A stretch of DNA of 64,000 nt from CAVTWS01 sp963732655 (lineage in GTDB: Bacteria > Actinomycetota > Acidimicrobiia > Acidimicrobiales > SHLQ01): contig CAVTAI010000005.1 in NCBI GenBank assembly GCA_963732655.1, positions 310,001 to 374,000 of the forward strand. Reading direction: 5' to 3'. The translations under genes were made by a program, and so were the position numbers. Positions 25,842 through 34,498 of this stretch are shown here, one piece after another. How positions within the stretch are numbered: the first letter of the stretch is position 1; each line of letters starts with the position of its first letter. The notes under the pieces were generated by a model. It was not told the origin of the DNA, did not search any database, and was given only the letters and a program-made list of their open reading frames with translations.

Positions 25842-26788
25842 GACGTGCCCCGATCGACTCGGACCCGGGGGTCGACGATCCCGTACAGCACGTCGATGAC
25901 GAGGTTGACGACGACGAACAGCACCGCCACCAACGCCACCATCGTCTGCACCACCAGGAACTCCCGCTGCTGCAGCTTCTCGATGAGGAGCGAGCCCATG
26001 CCGTCGAGATCGAACAGGAACTCCACGACGATGGCGCCGTTCACGAGTTGGGCGACGTTGAGCCCGGCGACGGTCATGAGCGTGAGGGTCGACGGCCGCA
26101 GGACGTGGCGGAGCAGGATCCGCCACGGTGGTAGTCCCTTGGCCTTGGCCACCAGCACGTAGTCCTGCTGGAGGTTCTGGATCATGTCGCTGCGCAGCAG
26201 GCGCAGGTAGACGGGGCTGACGACCAGGCCGAGCACCACGGCGGGGAGCCAGATGGATTTGAGGTGGCCGGTGATGCTCTCCGTCGGGCCGACAAATCCC
26301 CGCAAGCTGTAGAGGTCCCACTTGACGGAGAACACGTAGCGCAACAGCGCACCGGCCACGAATGCTGGAACGCTCAGCAGGGCGAACGCCTGCGCTCCGA
26401 CGAGCCGATCGATGACGGTGTTGCGTTTGTAGGCCGCCCAGGTGCCGAGCGGGATGGCGACGACGAGGGCGATGATCTGGCTGTAGACGAAGAGCGACAA
26501 GGTGGTCGGCAGCCGTTGACCCAGGCTGGTCGAGACGGGCACGTTGTTGGCATACGAGACGCCGAGATCGCCGGAGAGCGTGTCACCGGCCCAGTTCAGG
26601 TAACGGTCGACGACCGGCTCGTCGAGCTGGAGTCGCTCGTGGCACTCGTCCAGCTCGGCCTCGTCCATCAAACCACCGGTCGTGATGCACGGATCGCCCG
26701 GCAGTCGGGCCAGCATCCAGTAGGTGAAGAACGTGACCACGATGACGACGACGAGGGCCTGCGCCATGCGCCCGACGGCGTAGCGCAT
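25838..26788 (-). CDS. dppB: Peptide ABC importer permease (DppB-like)
   Basis: Inner-membrane channel subunit of 316 residues, six helices. Signature parts are the N-terminal helix ALVVVIVVTFFTYWMLARLPGDP, LPTTLSLFVYSQIIALVVAI, the EAA motif QDYVLVAKAKGLPPWRILLRHVLRP and LVNGAIVVEFLFDLDGMGSLL. An insertion with two cysteines (PCITTGGLMDEAELDECHE) near residue 35 is longer than in DppB of enterobacteria. It lies 41 bases downstream of dppA. Confidence 0.93.
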   Translation of the reverse strand: MRYAVGRMAQALVVVIVVTFFTYWMLARLPGDPCITTGGLMDEAELDECHERLQLDEPVVDRYLNWAGDTLSGDLGVSYANNVPVSTSLGQRLPTTLSLFVYSQIIALVVAIPLGTWAAYKRNTVIDRLVGAQAFALLSVPAFVAGALLRYVFSVKWDLYSLRGFVGPTESITGHLKSIWLPAVVLGLVVSPVYLRLLRSDMIQNLQQDYVLVAKAKGLPPWRILLRHVLRPSTLTLMTVAGLNVAQLVNGAIVVEFLFDLDGMGSLLIEKLQQREFLVVQTMVALVAVLFVVVNLVIDVLYGIVDPRVRVDRGTS

Positions 26789-26829
26789 CGGTCAGCGCCG
26801 ACCTTCGGAGATCGGCATCGCCAACGGCG

Positions 26830-28575
26830 TCACTCGCCGACGAAGGTCTCGGCCAGGAAGATCCGACCCGAGAACACGGTCGGGGACTGGCTGCCGTCAG
26901 GGATGGCGTTCGCCCCGACGTTGTGGACGTCGGCGTTGTGGGCCACGACCCAGGGCCGCCATTCGAGCCAGATGTTGTAGACCTGCTCGGCGAAGGTGCG
27001 GTTGACGTCCTGGGAGATCTGGTCGATCTCGGCGGGGTCGCGCGTGAGGCGCAGGGCGTCGAGGGAGGCATCGATGTCCGGGTCCTCGATGCGCCCGAAG
27101 TTGGCGACGGCCAACCCGCCGACCGGTCCGCTGTGGTTGCTGTGCCACCACACGTACTCCGGCCCCGGGTTGAGGTAGCCGTGGTTGCGCCACAAGAGGG
27201 CGCCGAACGCCCCCTGGAGGGCTTCGGTGATGTTGACACCCTGCTCGAGCGTGGAGATGGTGGTGTCGACACCGCACTGGTTCCACATCTCGGCGATCAG
27301 CTCCAGCGACGTGACGTTCCAGGGGGAGTTCGTGACCTGGAGCTCGATGGGTGCCGACTGGCCGATCGCTTCGATCGCGGCCGCCCCGGCTTCAGGGTCG
27401 TACGCCGGGTAGCCCGAATCCTCGAGGTAGCCCGGTGCGCCGGGGGCGAAGGGTCCATTGGCGACCTGGCTCACGCCGCCGGTACGGGCTTCGATGAAGA
27501 GATCCCCGCTGGTGCACTGGGCCAGGGCCCGGCGGAACTCGGGATCGTCGAGCGGCGCTACGGCGGCGTTGAGCATGACGTACTCGGTCTCGACACCCTG
27601 GTTCGTCTGGACGAGGGTGGCACCGTTCTCCTCGAGTTCGGCGAAGTCCTCGGCGAGGTCGGTGTGCAGGAGGTCGAGATCGCCCGAGGCGAGGGCGTCG
27701 TAGCGAGCATCGTTGTCCGGAACGGGACGGAACGTGATGCCCTCGAGGTAGGGGAGTTGCGTGCCGTCGGCGTCGGTGCGCCAGTAGTTGGGGTTGCGGG
27801 TGACGTGGAGCTCGACGCCCTGGTTCCAGGAGTCGAACACGAACGGACCGGTCCCCACCGGGTTGGTGGCGGCGGCCGCCGGATCGGCGTGGAGCGCGGG
27901 CGCTGTCATGTAGCCGAGTTGGCCGGTGAGCACCTCGGGGAGGTTGCCGTAGGGCTGGTTGAAGCTGAGCAGCGCCCGAAGCGGATCCGCGGGGTCGACC
28001 GTGCCGCTCTGGTAGGCCTGGAGCACCTGGGCGGTGATGGTCCCGGTCTTCAGGCCGTCGAAGTGGGCGACGATCGAAGCGCCGTCGAACGCCGAACCGT
28101 CGTGGAAGGTCACACCCTCGCGGGCCGTGATGGCCCACTCGGTGAAGTCGTCGTTGAGCGGTTCGGCACCCGTCGCCAGGAAGGGGACGATCTCTCCGTC
28201 GGTGGTCTCGGTGAAGAGGGGGTCGTAGATGGCGCGCATGACGGTGTGGCACGACGCCGCGCATTGCTGCGACGGCGGATACAAGCCACTTCCCGTCTCG
28301 GCCTCGAGCCCGAAGGTGATCTCGCCGCCGGGGACTGGGGTCTCGGTCGCCGCCGGAGCGGGAGGAGCGGTGGTCGTGCTGTCGGAGGGCGTGTCGTCCG
28401 GTGCTGAGGTCTCGCCGCCGGTGTCCTCGCCGCCGGTATCGGCGGCGTCGGTCTCGGTGGCCACCCCGTCGCCGCCGGCCTCGCTCACCGTGTCGTCATC
28501 GTCGCCTCCGCAGGCGCTGGCCACGAGGGCCATGGTGAGGACGAGAGTGAAAAGCGAGAGCCGGCGGTGACGCAT
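26830..28575 (-). CDS. dppA: Peptide ABC importer substrate-binding lipoprotein (SBP family 5)
   Basis: Extracellular binding lipoprotein of 581 residues. A signal peptide ends in the lipobox LVASAC (Cys near 22), followed by an acidic, Gly/Thr/Pro-rich linker of about 60 residues before the folded domain. The family 5 core includes GLYPPSQQCAASCHTVMRAI, VTFHDGSAFDGASIVAHF, GTGPFVFDSWNQGVELHVTR, NPNYWR and GITFRPVPDNDARYDAL. It is the first gene of the operon. The 164 bases upstream hold no other gene and should carry the promoter, but I see no convincing boxes. Confidence 0.93.
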   Translation of the reverse strand: MRHRRLSLFTLVLTMALVASACGGDDDDTVSEAGGDGVATETDAADTGGEDTGGETSAPDDTPSDSTTTAPPAPAATETPVPGGEITFGLEAETGSGLYPPSQQCAASCHTVMRAIYDPLFTETTDGEIVPFLATGAEPLNDDFTEWAITAREGVTFHDGSAFDGASIVAHFDGLKTGTITAQVLQAYQSGTVDPADPLRALLSFNQPYGNLPEVLTGQLGYMTAPALHADPAAAATNPVGTGPFVFDSWNQGVELHVTRNPNYWRTDADGTQLPYLEGITFRPVPDNDARYDALASGDLDLLHTDLAEDFAELEENGATLVQTNQGVETEYVMLNAAVAPLDDPEFRRALAQCTSGDLFIEARTGGVSQVANGPFAPGAPGYLEDSGYPAYDPEAGAAAIEAIGQSAPIELQVTNSPWNVTSLELIAEMWNQCGVDTTISTLEQGVNITEALQGAFGALLWRNHGYLNPGPEYVWWHSNHSGPVGGLAVANFGRIEDPDIDASLDALRLTRDPAEIDQISQDVNRTFAEQVYNIWLEWRPWVVAHNADVHNVGANAIPDGSQSPTVFSGRIFLAETFVGE

Positions 28576-28739
28576 GGGTTCCCCCCAGGGATCGGGATGG
28601 TCTGCGAGTGGGTGTGACGAGAGTCACCTCGGATCGGCCGCTCATGTTACCCGGGGTTCGCTCCGACGCAAGTCGCGCGGGCTCATCGGTTCGAGCGAGG
28701 CTGACCCTCGGATCGTGGTCGAGGTGACTGAATCCGAGG

Positions 28740-29717
28740 CTAGCCGAGCCGGTAGACCCGTTCGGCGGTGCCGGCGAACAGTGCCCGTTGCTCCTCGGGC
28801 GACCGGTCGGCGGCGATCGTACGGAATGCCGTCCACAACGCGCCGGCCGTGAAGGACACCTTGTCGACCGGGAAGTTGGACTCGAACAAACACCGGTCGG
28901 CCCCGAAGGTGTCGATCAGCCACACGAGGTCGTCACTCCAGCGTGCCACGATCTCCGCCGACGAGGCTCCCGGAAGGCGGCCGTCCCACCCGTGGCCGGC
29001 CGACGCCATTCCGATGCCCCCCAGCTTCACGACGACGTTGGCCCGCTGGGCGACACCCGCCATGTGGTCCCTCCAGAACGCGTGAACATCGGCGACCTGG
29101 TCCGCGTAGGCGCCGGCGTAGATCGGGGCACCGATGTGATCGAGGACGATGGTCGTGCCGGGCACGGCGTCGACCATCTCGATGAACTCCGGCAGTTGCG
29201 GGTGATAGAGCCAGGCGTCGAAGGTGTGGCCCCGGCGTCCCAGTTCGGCCACTCCCGCCCGGAGCTCATCTCGGGCCATAAGTCCGCCGACGGAGCCCGG
29301 CGCCGAATGGGTCGAACCCGTCGGGTCGTGGGCCAGGCGGTGCCGGATGCCGCGGAACCGGCCGTCGCCGGCGACCTCGTGGGCCTCGAGGATCGCCGGC
29401 AGTTCATCGCCGAGCATGAGGTTGCAGGATCCGACGATGCCGGCGACCACCGCGCCCGCGCTGGCCTCGCTCTCCCGACCGATGGCGGCGATGGCCCGGG
29501 TCTCCCCGACCTCCTGGTATCCCGGCGCCGCCGCAATGTCGTACTGGTACCCGCACTCGACGAACACGGTTCGGCGGAAGCCGCCTTCGGCGGCGTCGGC
29601 GCGCAGCTCGGGCAGCAGGTACAACTCCTGCATCGACATGCCGCGACCGCGCATGTCCCACATGTGGTGGTGGGGGTCCACGACGTCCACGACGGTCGTC
29701 GCTGGTTCGGTGGGCAT
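28740..29717 (-). CDS. Amidohydrolase family protein (TIM-barrel lactonase-like)
   Basis: Metal-dependent hydrolase of 325 residues from the amidohydrolase-2 group, resembling L-fuconolactonase/LigI-type lactonases. The metal motif DPHHHMWD is at residues 13-20, then VFVECGYQY, a second-shell HRLAHD, LDHIGAPI and, near the end, LFESNFPVDKVSF, where the conserved ESNFP motif and Asp lie. The ATG at 29717 has GGAGG with an eight-base spacer. It is divergent from the NTF2-like gene, with which it shares an 89-base intergenic region and perhaps a catabolic role. Confidence 0.88.
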   Translation of the reverse strand: MPTEPATTVVDVVDPHHHMWDMRGRGMSMQELYLLPELRADAAEGGFRRTVFVECGYQYDIAAAPGYQEVGETRAIAAIGRESEASAGAVVAGIVGSCNLMLGDELPAILEAHEVAGDGRFRGIRHRLAHDPTGSTHSAPGSVGGLMARDELRAGVAELGRRGHTFDAWLYHPQLPEFIEMVDAVPGTTIVLDHIGAPIYAGAYADQVADVHAFWRDHMAGVAQRANVVVKLGGIGMASAGHGWDGRLPGASSAEIVARWSDDLVWLIDTFGADRCLFESNFPVDKVSFTAGALWTAFRTIAADRSPEEQRALFAGTAERVYRLG

Positions 29718-29806
29718 GCTTTCGGCCTCCTCAGCGTTTGCCGCAGTCCATCTCAGTTCGGTCAGACTGTCCACCGGAAGTCTCTCTGCCGACGAAAGCC
29801 GCTGAC

Positions 29807-30355
29807 ATGACACCCATCGAGCGCGTCGTCGCCCGCGACGAGATCCGCCAACTGGCCTACCGGTACGCGGATGCGATCGACCGCCACGACGTGGACGCCA
29901 TGGTCGAGCTCTTCGTGCCCGATGCTCGGTTCTACCCGGGCGGCGAATCAGGTCCCGAGCTGACCCGTCGATTCTGGACGGACACGATGGCCCAGACGGG
30001 GGTCACCGTTCTCTTCGTCGGCAACCACCTCATCGACGTCGATGACGACACGTCGGCTCGGGGCTCGGTGTGGTGCCGGGGGTACATCGACGACCGCGAC
30101 CACGGTTTCATCGAGCAGATGATCAAGTACCTCGACCGCTACCGCTGCGAAGGGGGCCGCTGGCGATTCGTGACCCGCAAGCACTTCCTCTGGTACGGCG
30201 TGGCCACGGCCGAGGATCCCCTGACGCAGCCGGCTGCGCACTGGCCTCAGAGCCAGGTCGGCGCCGGATCGCTTCCCTTCGACGACCCGGCGTGGACGGC
30301 GTTCTGGTCCGAACGCGGTGGCCCGCCCCGCGCCGCACCCGAGGGGCCGGCATGA
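29807..30355 (+). CDS. SnoaL/NTF2-like protein, possible small-ring enzyme
   Basis: Nuclear-transport-factor-2-fold protein of 182 residues. The N-terminal helix ERVVARDEIRQLAYRYADAI followed by DRHDVDAMVELFVPDARFYPG is the usual start of SnoaL_4/ketosteroid-isomerase-like dehydratases, with candidate catalytic Tyr and Asp/His in that stretch. Later segments GSVWCRGYIDD and RWRFVTRKHFLWYG form the sheet. It overlaps the next gene by ATGA, so the two form an operon. The substrate is unknown; steroid or aromatic catabolism is an inference from the neighbours. Confidence 0.82.
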   Translation: MTPIERVVARDEIRQLAYRYADAIDRHDVDAMVELFVPDARFYPGGESGPELTRRFWTDTMAQTGVTVLFVGNHLIDVDDDTSARGSVWCRGYIDDRDHGFIEQMIKYLDRYRCEGGRWRFVTRKHFLWYGVATAEDPLTQPAAHWPQSQVGAGSLPFDDPAWTAFWSERGGPPRAAPEGPA

Positions 30356-30840
30356 CACGCGCCGATGCCCCGGCGCCGCCCGCCAAACCGGTGTACACCC
30401 ATGGTGTCGTGGACCGGGTGGTCCCTGCGACGCGGGAGCAGGTGTGGCCCCGCATCGTCGAATGGGCCACCGCCCGCGGGCTCGACGGAGGCGCGGCGCT
30501 GGGGCCTGGTGCGGTCCGCCGGGTGCCGTTCGGCGAGTCCGAGCTCGTCGAGACGTTCCTGAGCGTCGAACCCCCGTGGCGGCTCGTCTACGAGATCACC
30601 GACGGAGCGCCCGTCGCTCTCTTCCAAGGGTTCGTCCACGTCGTTCCCCATCCGGACGGGTGTCGCGTGATCCGGTCCTTCCTGGTCGATCCCGGGCCGG
30701 CCGAAGAAAGCGCACCGGGAGCGAGCGCCGAGTTCGTCGCGGCGGCCCAGACGGTCCTCGACCGGTGGGCCGACGACCTGGTGACGGCCTTGCCGGAGCC
30801 GGCTCCGCCGGTCCGGCAAGCCAATGCAACGCGGCCGTGA
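30352..30840 (+). CDS. SRPBCC-fold protein with repeat-encoded C-terminus
   Basis: Lipid/polyketide-binding START/SRPBCC-like protein of 162 residues. The core is HGVVDRVVPATREQVWPRIVEW to PPWRLVYEITDGAPVALFQG and the long last helix EFVAAAQTVLDRWADDLVTA. The final residues (LPEPAPPVRQANATRP and the stop) are encoded inside the family A repeat that begins at 30789, so the natural C-terminus was probably lost or extended by the repeat. It is translationally coupled to the NTF2-like gene upstream. Confidence 0.8.
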   Translation: MTRADAPAPPAKPVYTHGVVDRVVPATREQVWPRIVEWATARGLDGGAALGPGAVRRVPFGESELVETFLSVEPPWRLVYEITDGAPVALFQGFVHVVPHPDGCRVIRSFLVDPGPAEESAPGASAEFVAAAQTVLDRWADDLVTALPEPAPPVRQANATRP

Positions 30841-30885
30841 GGCCGACCGAAGAGACTCGCCCGGCAACCTCTGGTTGCCGGGCGA
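30789..30885 (+). repeat. Family A composite hairpin element, copy 2
   Basis: The invariant 32-nt hairpin is at 30789-30820, the GCGGCCGTGAGGCCG block at 30831-30845 and the 13-bp hairpin at 30857-30885 with arms TCGCCCGGCAACC and its complement around TCT. The SRPBCC stop codon (30838-30840) lies inside the middle block. The helicase start is 20 bases beyond. It has the same orientation as both flanking genes. Confidence 0.92.
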
Positions 30886-30904
30886 AGCAGTAGTTTCGGC
30901 CTTC

Positions 30905-32569
30905 GTGTCCAGGACGGTGACCCTTCGAGCGTGGCAGCGCGATGCGTTGGCCTCGTTCACGCGTCGCCAGAACCGCGATTTCCTCGCCGTGGCCTGCCCG
31001 GGGGCCGGGAAGACCACGTTCGCGCTGGCGGCATGCCGGGCGGAGCTTCGCGGCGAGCGGCTCCCGATTGTCGTGGTCGTCCCGACCGCCCACCTCAAAC
31101 GGCAGTGGGCCGAGGCCGCAGTGCGTTTCGGCCTGCACCTCGAACCGGACTGGACGGCACGTGATGGGCGTTTGCCTCCCGATCTGCACGGGGTGGTCGT
31201 GACCTACGCCCAGGTGGCCAGCTCGGCCGCCGTGCTGTCGAGTCTGTCGCGCGACGGTTTCGTGATCCTCGACGAGATCCACCACGCCGCCACCGACCGG
31301 TCGTGGGGCGACGGCGTCCAGACCGCGTTCGAACACGCCCAGACCCGATTGCTGCTCTCCGGGACCCCGTTCCGGTCCGACGACAACCCGATCCCGTTCG
31401 TCGTCTACACGATGGGTGACCACGGCGATGCCCTGTCCGATTACGAGTACGGCTATGGCGAGGCGTTGCTCGACGGCGGCGTGGTGCGCCCGGTCTTCTT
31501 CCCGCGTTTCGACGGCCACATGGAGTGGGTCGGTCACGATGGCGCGTTGCGGGAAGCGACCTTCACTGATGATCTCGGCCGCGACGAGTGGAGTGCCCGG
31601 CTCCGCACTGCTCTCAGCCTCGAGGGGGAGTGGCTCCCGACGGTCGTCGCTCGGGCCCATCAGCAGCTGCTGTCGATCCGATGGGAGCATCCCGACGCCG
31701 GTGGGCTGGTCATCGCAACCGATCATGAGCATGCTCGCGGCATCGCCGACGTCATCCGCCGACGCCATGGGGTTGAACCCGTCATCGCCTTGTCCGACGA
31801 TCCGTCGGCTTCAGATCGGATCGCCGCCTTCGCTCGATCGGACGACCCGTGGATCGTGGCGGTTCGGATGGTGTCGGAGGGAGTCGACATCCCGCGGCTT
31901 CGCGTCGGGGTCTTCGCCACGACCACTACCACGGCGATGTTCTTCCGCCAGTCGGTCGGCCGCATCGCCCGGTGGGTGCCGGCCGGGCCGTCGTCGCAGA
32001 AGTCCTACCTGTTCGTCCCGGACGAGCCCCGTCTGCGTCATCTCGCCGCCACCATCGCCGAACAACGACGCCATGCGGTGGCCAAACGTTCGGAGCAGCA
32101 GCGCACGGAGGCCGCGGACCGGGAGTGGGACCGGCCGGCCGGCCCGACGGACGAGGAGCAGCTCTCACTCTTCGCGGTGTTGTCCTCGACGGCCCTCGAT
32201 CCCGCCGAGGAAGAGGCGCTCGCCGCCGGCCTCGACCCAAACGAGGATCTCCTGGTGTCGACTGGTGACCTCGAGGGATTCGCGGTCGAGCTCCCGCCGC
32301 CGCCGCCGCTGCCCGGCCTCCGACCCGATCCCCGCGCCGCGCTGGGGGAGATGCGGGGGCGGTTCGCCGACCGTCGAGCGCTGCGGCAGCGCAACACCGA
32401 TCGAGTGGTCGCCATCACCCGCACGACCGGGCTCGATCACGCCGCGGTCAATGCCGAGCTGAACCGCCGCAGCGGCGTGAACGCTGTCGGCGAGGCGACC
32501 GTGGCCCAACTCGAGAAGCGGCTGGGCACTGCCGAAGCCTGGCTGGCCGAGATCAATGGGAAAGCGTGA
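30905..32569 (+). CDS. SF2 DEAD/DEAH-type helicase (type III Res-like)
   Basis: ATP-dependent nucleic-acid translocase of 554 residues. Motif I CPGAGKTT is at 31-38, motif II DEIHH at 123-127, motif III SGTPF near 152, motif V in VRMVSEGVDIPRL and motif VI in QSVGRIARW. The 180-residue C-terminal tail after residue 375 is charged, with a PPPPPLPG stretch, and has no nuclease motif I can see. No methylase or specificity gene is adjacent, so it is not a restriction system; a role in DNA repair or RNA metabolism is open. The GTG at 30905 is chosen because RTVTLRAWQRDAL is the usual helicase start. Confidence 0.88.
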   Translation: MSRTVTLRAWQRDALASFTRRQNRDFLAVACPGAGKTTFALAACRAELRGERLPIVVVVPTAHLKRQWAEAAVRFGLHLEPDWTARDGRLPPDLHGVVVTYAQVASSAAVLSSLSRDGFVILDEIHHAATDRSWGDGVQTAFEHAQTRLLLSGTPFRSDDNPIPFVVYTMGDHGDALSDYEYGYGEALLDGGVVRPVFFPRFDGHMEWVGHDGALREATFTDDLGRDEWSARLRTALSLEGEWLPTVVARAHQQLLSIRWEHPDAGGLVIATDHEHARGIADVIRRRHGVEPVIALSDDPSASDRIAAFARSDDPWIVAVRMVSEGVDIPRLRVGVFATTTTTAMFFRQSVGRIARWVPAGPSSQKSYLFVPDEPRLRHLAATIAEQRRHAVAKRSEQQRTEAADREWDRPAGPTDEEQLSLFAVLSSTALDPAEEEALAAGLDPNEDLLVSTGDLEGFAVELPPPPPLPGLRPDPRAALGEMRGRFADRRALRQRNTDRVVAITRTTGLDHAAVNAELNRRSGVNAVGEATVAQLEKRLGTAEAWLAEINGKA

Positions 32570-32597
32570 CGGCGCCCGACCACTGATCATGGAAAGG

Positions 32598-33464
32598 TCA
32601 GCCGACGAAGCCGATCATGCCGAGCCACTCGGCCATGGTGACATCAGGGCTCGCGGACGCCGGGGTCGCCATCGTCACGATGACGATGTCGTCGCGCGTG
32701 GGCAGTATCGCCGCCCACAGGCGTTCCGCCGTCGGTCCGGTTCCGTCGACCAGGAGGCCGGAGATGCCGTCGACCTCCACGGGCGAGGTCGTGATCTCGA
32801 ACTCGGCGAGCTCGTTCAAGGCCCCGTCGAGCAGGGCCGACACGTTCGCGTCGGTGAACTGGGATACCCGAGTCCGATCATCCTCGCCGAACGCCGGGTC
32901 CACGCCGGGACTCGACTCGACCTGATATCTCGCATCCGAGTCCTGGTGAACGAACCCGAATGGTTGTCCGTCGGGCCCGACCAGGGGTCCATGGCCCACC
33001 GGCATCGGGATGTCCCACGTGCCCGACAGGTCCCGTTGGTTGGCCCAATCCTCGGGTAGGACGACGGTTCCCGCGGCCTCGGCGGCGATCACGACATCCG
33101 CACCCTCGACCGTTCGCGGCACCGAGAGCTCCGACGTGCTGTGGAGGTCGCCGCGGACGAGGTACGCGCCACCGCCGACGGCGAGCAGCGCCAAGACGCC
33201 GGCCAGCAGCGTGCCGTCCTTGCGGCTCGACGCCTTCTGCTCGGCGTAGCTCTCGCGGTCCTCGTGGTCCGGTCGCAGTTTCGGCGGCGCGCCGCTGCGC
33301 TGGCGTTCGCGCTGTCGGTCACGTCGAGTCTTGGGTTGCATGGCGCGCCAGGTGTCAGCGGCGTAGTCGGGATCGACCGTGGCGACCTCGGTGCCACCGC
33401 AGATCACGCAGCGGCTCTGCGATTGCACCAGCGCGCCACAGCCGGCGCACGTGAGGAGATCCAT
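32598..33464 (-). CDS. Zinc-ribbon membrane protein (paralogue 1), function unknown
   Basis: A 288-residue protein with an N-terminal zinc ribbon (CAGC and CVICGG, residues 6-25), a charged Arg/Lys/Glu linker, one transmembrane helix (LLAGVLALLAVGGGAYLV) and an extracellular domain of about 180 residues with LSGTWDIPMPVGHG and VDGISGLLVDGTG. The ATG at 33464 is preferred to 33470 since GAAGGA then has a six-base spacer and the N-terminus matches the next paralogue. The two genes are 40 bases apart, same strand. A zinc ribbon fused to an exported domain suggests signalling, but this is inference. Confidence 0.7.
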   Translation of the reverse strand: MDLLTCAGCGALVQSQSRCVICGGTEVATVDPDYAADTWRAMQPKTRRDRQRERQRSGAPPKLRPDHEDRESYAEQKASSRKDGTLLAGVLALLAVGGGAYLVRGDLHSTSELSVPRTVEGADVVIAAEAAGTVVLPEDWANQRDLSGTWDIPMPVGHGPLVGPDGQPFGFVHQDSDARYQVESSPGVDPAFGEDDRTRVSQFTDANVSALLDGALNELAEFEITTSPVEVDGISGLLVDGTGPTAERLWAAILPTRDDIVIVTMATPASASPDVTMAEWLGMIGFVG

Positions 33465-33504
33465 AGCCATTCCTTCGGCCGCCGTCGCTCGAACCTGAGG
33501 TGGT

Positions 33505-34410
33505 CTACGCCGCGGTGACCATGCCGAAGAAGTGGTCCGGCGTGATCGCGAGGGGAATCAGTGGATCATCGGCGTACACCGAGGTCGAGAAGTAGGCCCC
33601 GGGGAGGGGGAGCACCAGCTCCCAGACCTGGTCGAACCCGTTCGTGGACTCGATCCAGATGCCGGTCACCGCGCCGTCGGGCGTCGCGACCGTCGCCGCG
33701 TGGGTCGACGTCACGGAGATGCCGGGTCCGCTGTTCGTGGCGTACGTCTGGGAGAACTGATCGAGCTCGGCCTGGCTCAGCCCGAGCCACGGGTTGGGCC
33801 CCGAACCGATCTCGGTGTCGTAGGTGACGGTGTATCCGTACAAGGCATCGCCATGGGTGCCGGTCACCGAGAACGACTCACGCCCGAAGTCGTCGACGAG
33901 GTCTTCCCTGGTGGCGTTGGCCGGGAGGGGCACGGACCAGCCGATCCCGTCGACGCGGGACGGGGCCCACCCCGCGGGCGTGCCGTCGACGACGATGTCG
34001 ACCGATTCGGTCGCCAAGGCGGGGCCCCGGCCATCGGCAGAATCGATGAGGCCGGCCTGGGTGCCCGCCCACGAGATCGCGAGCACGGCACCCGTGACGA
34101 TGACTCTCCGCTTGAGCGCGCGCCCGAACCAACCGGCGATTCCGCCGGACCGCCGTTTCGTGGCCGACGCGTAGATCGGGGCGCCTGTCGGCGGGGCGTA
34201 CACCGGGCCCACCGATGCCGGCGCCGGCGCGCTGGCGAGTGATGGTTTGCCCGTGGGGCCTCGTCGTTGCCAGTCGAGTTGGCGCCACGGTTCGGGCTCG
34301 GGGGGAGCGTCATAGGGACGCGGCGCGACCGCTTCGGAACCGCCGCAGATCACACAACGAGACCGACCTTGCAGCAGCGCTCCGCACGTCGCGCACGTTG
34401 AAAAGTCCAT
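33505..34410 (-). CDS. Zinc-ribbon membrane protein (paralogue 2), function unknown
   Basis: A 301-residue paralogue of the downstream gene with the same plan: N-terminal zinc ribbon (MDFSTCATCGALLQGRSRCV), a proline-rich cytoplasmic linker, a basic segment then a transmembrane helix (VIVTGAVLAISWAGTQAGL) and an outer domain (VDGIGWSVPLPANATRED, YGYTVTYDTEIGSGPNPW). The ligand of the outer domain is unknown. Its 5' end lies 88 bases from the divergent LLM gene. Confidence 0.7.
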   Translation of the reverse strand: MDFSTCATCGALLQGRSRCVICGGSEAVAPRPYDAPPEPEPWRQLDWQRRGPTGKPSLASAPAPASVGPVYAPPTGAPIYASATKRRSGGIAGWFGRALKRRVIVTGAVLAISWAGTQAGLIDSADGRGPALATESVDIVVDGTPAGWAPSRVDGIGWSVPLPANATREDLVDDFGRESFSVTGTHGDALYGYTVTYDTEIGSGPNPWLGLSQAELDQFSQTYATNSGPGISVTSTHAATVATPDGAVTGIWIESTNGFDQVWELVLPLPGAYFSTSVYADDPLIPLAITPDHFFGMVTAA

Positions 34411-34498
34411 TCCAACCGTTTCGGCGGTCACACCGAAATGCTTGAGCGTCCGCAGGTCGACGTTGGCCGCTCCGACGCCGCGTGACAAGATCAGCGCC

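Noticed and set aside
26923..28407. Long plus-strand open frame inside dppA
   Set aside because: Opposite strand of a full-length binding lipoprotein; valine/glycine-rich shadow composition.
30905..32569. Type III restriction enzyme
   Set aside because: Helicase motifs are present but no nuclease motif and no Mod subunit gene nearby.
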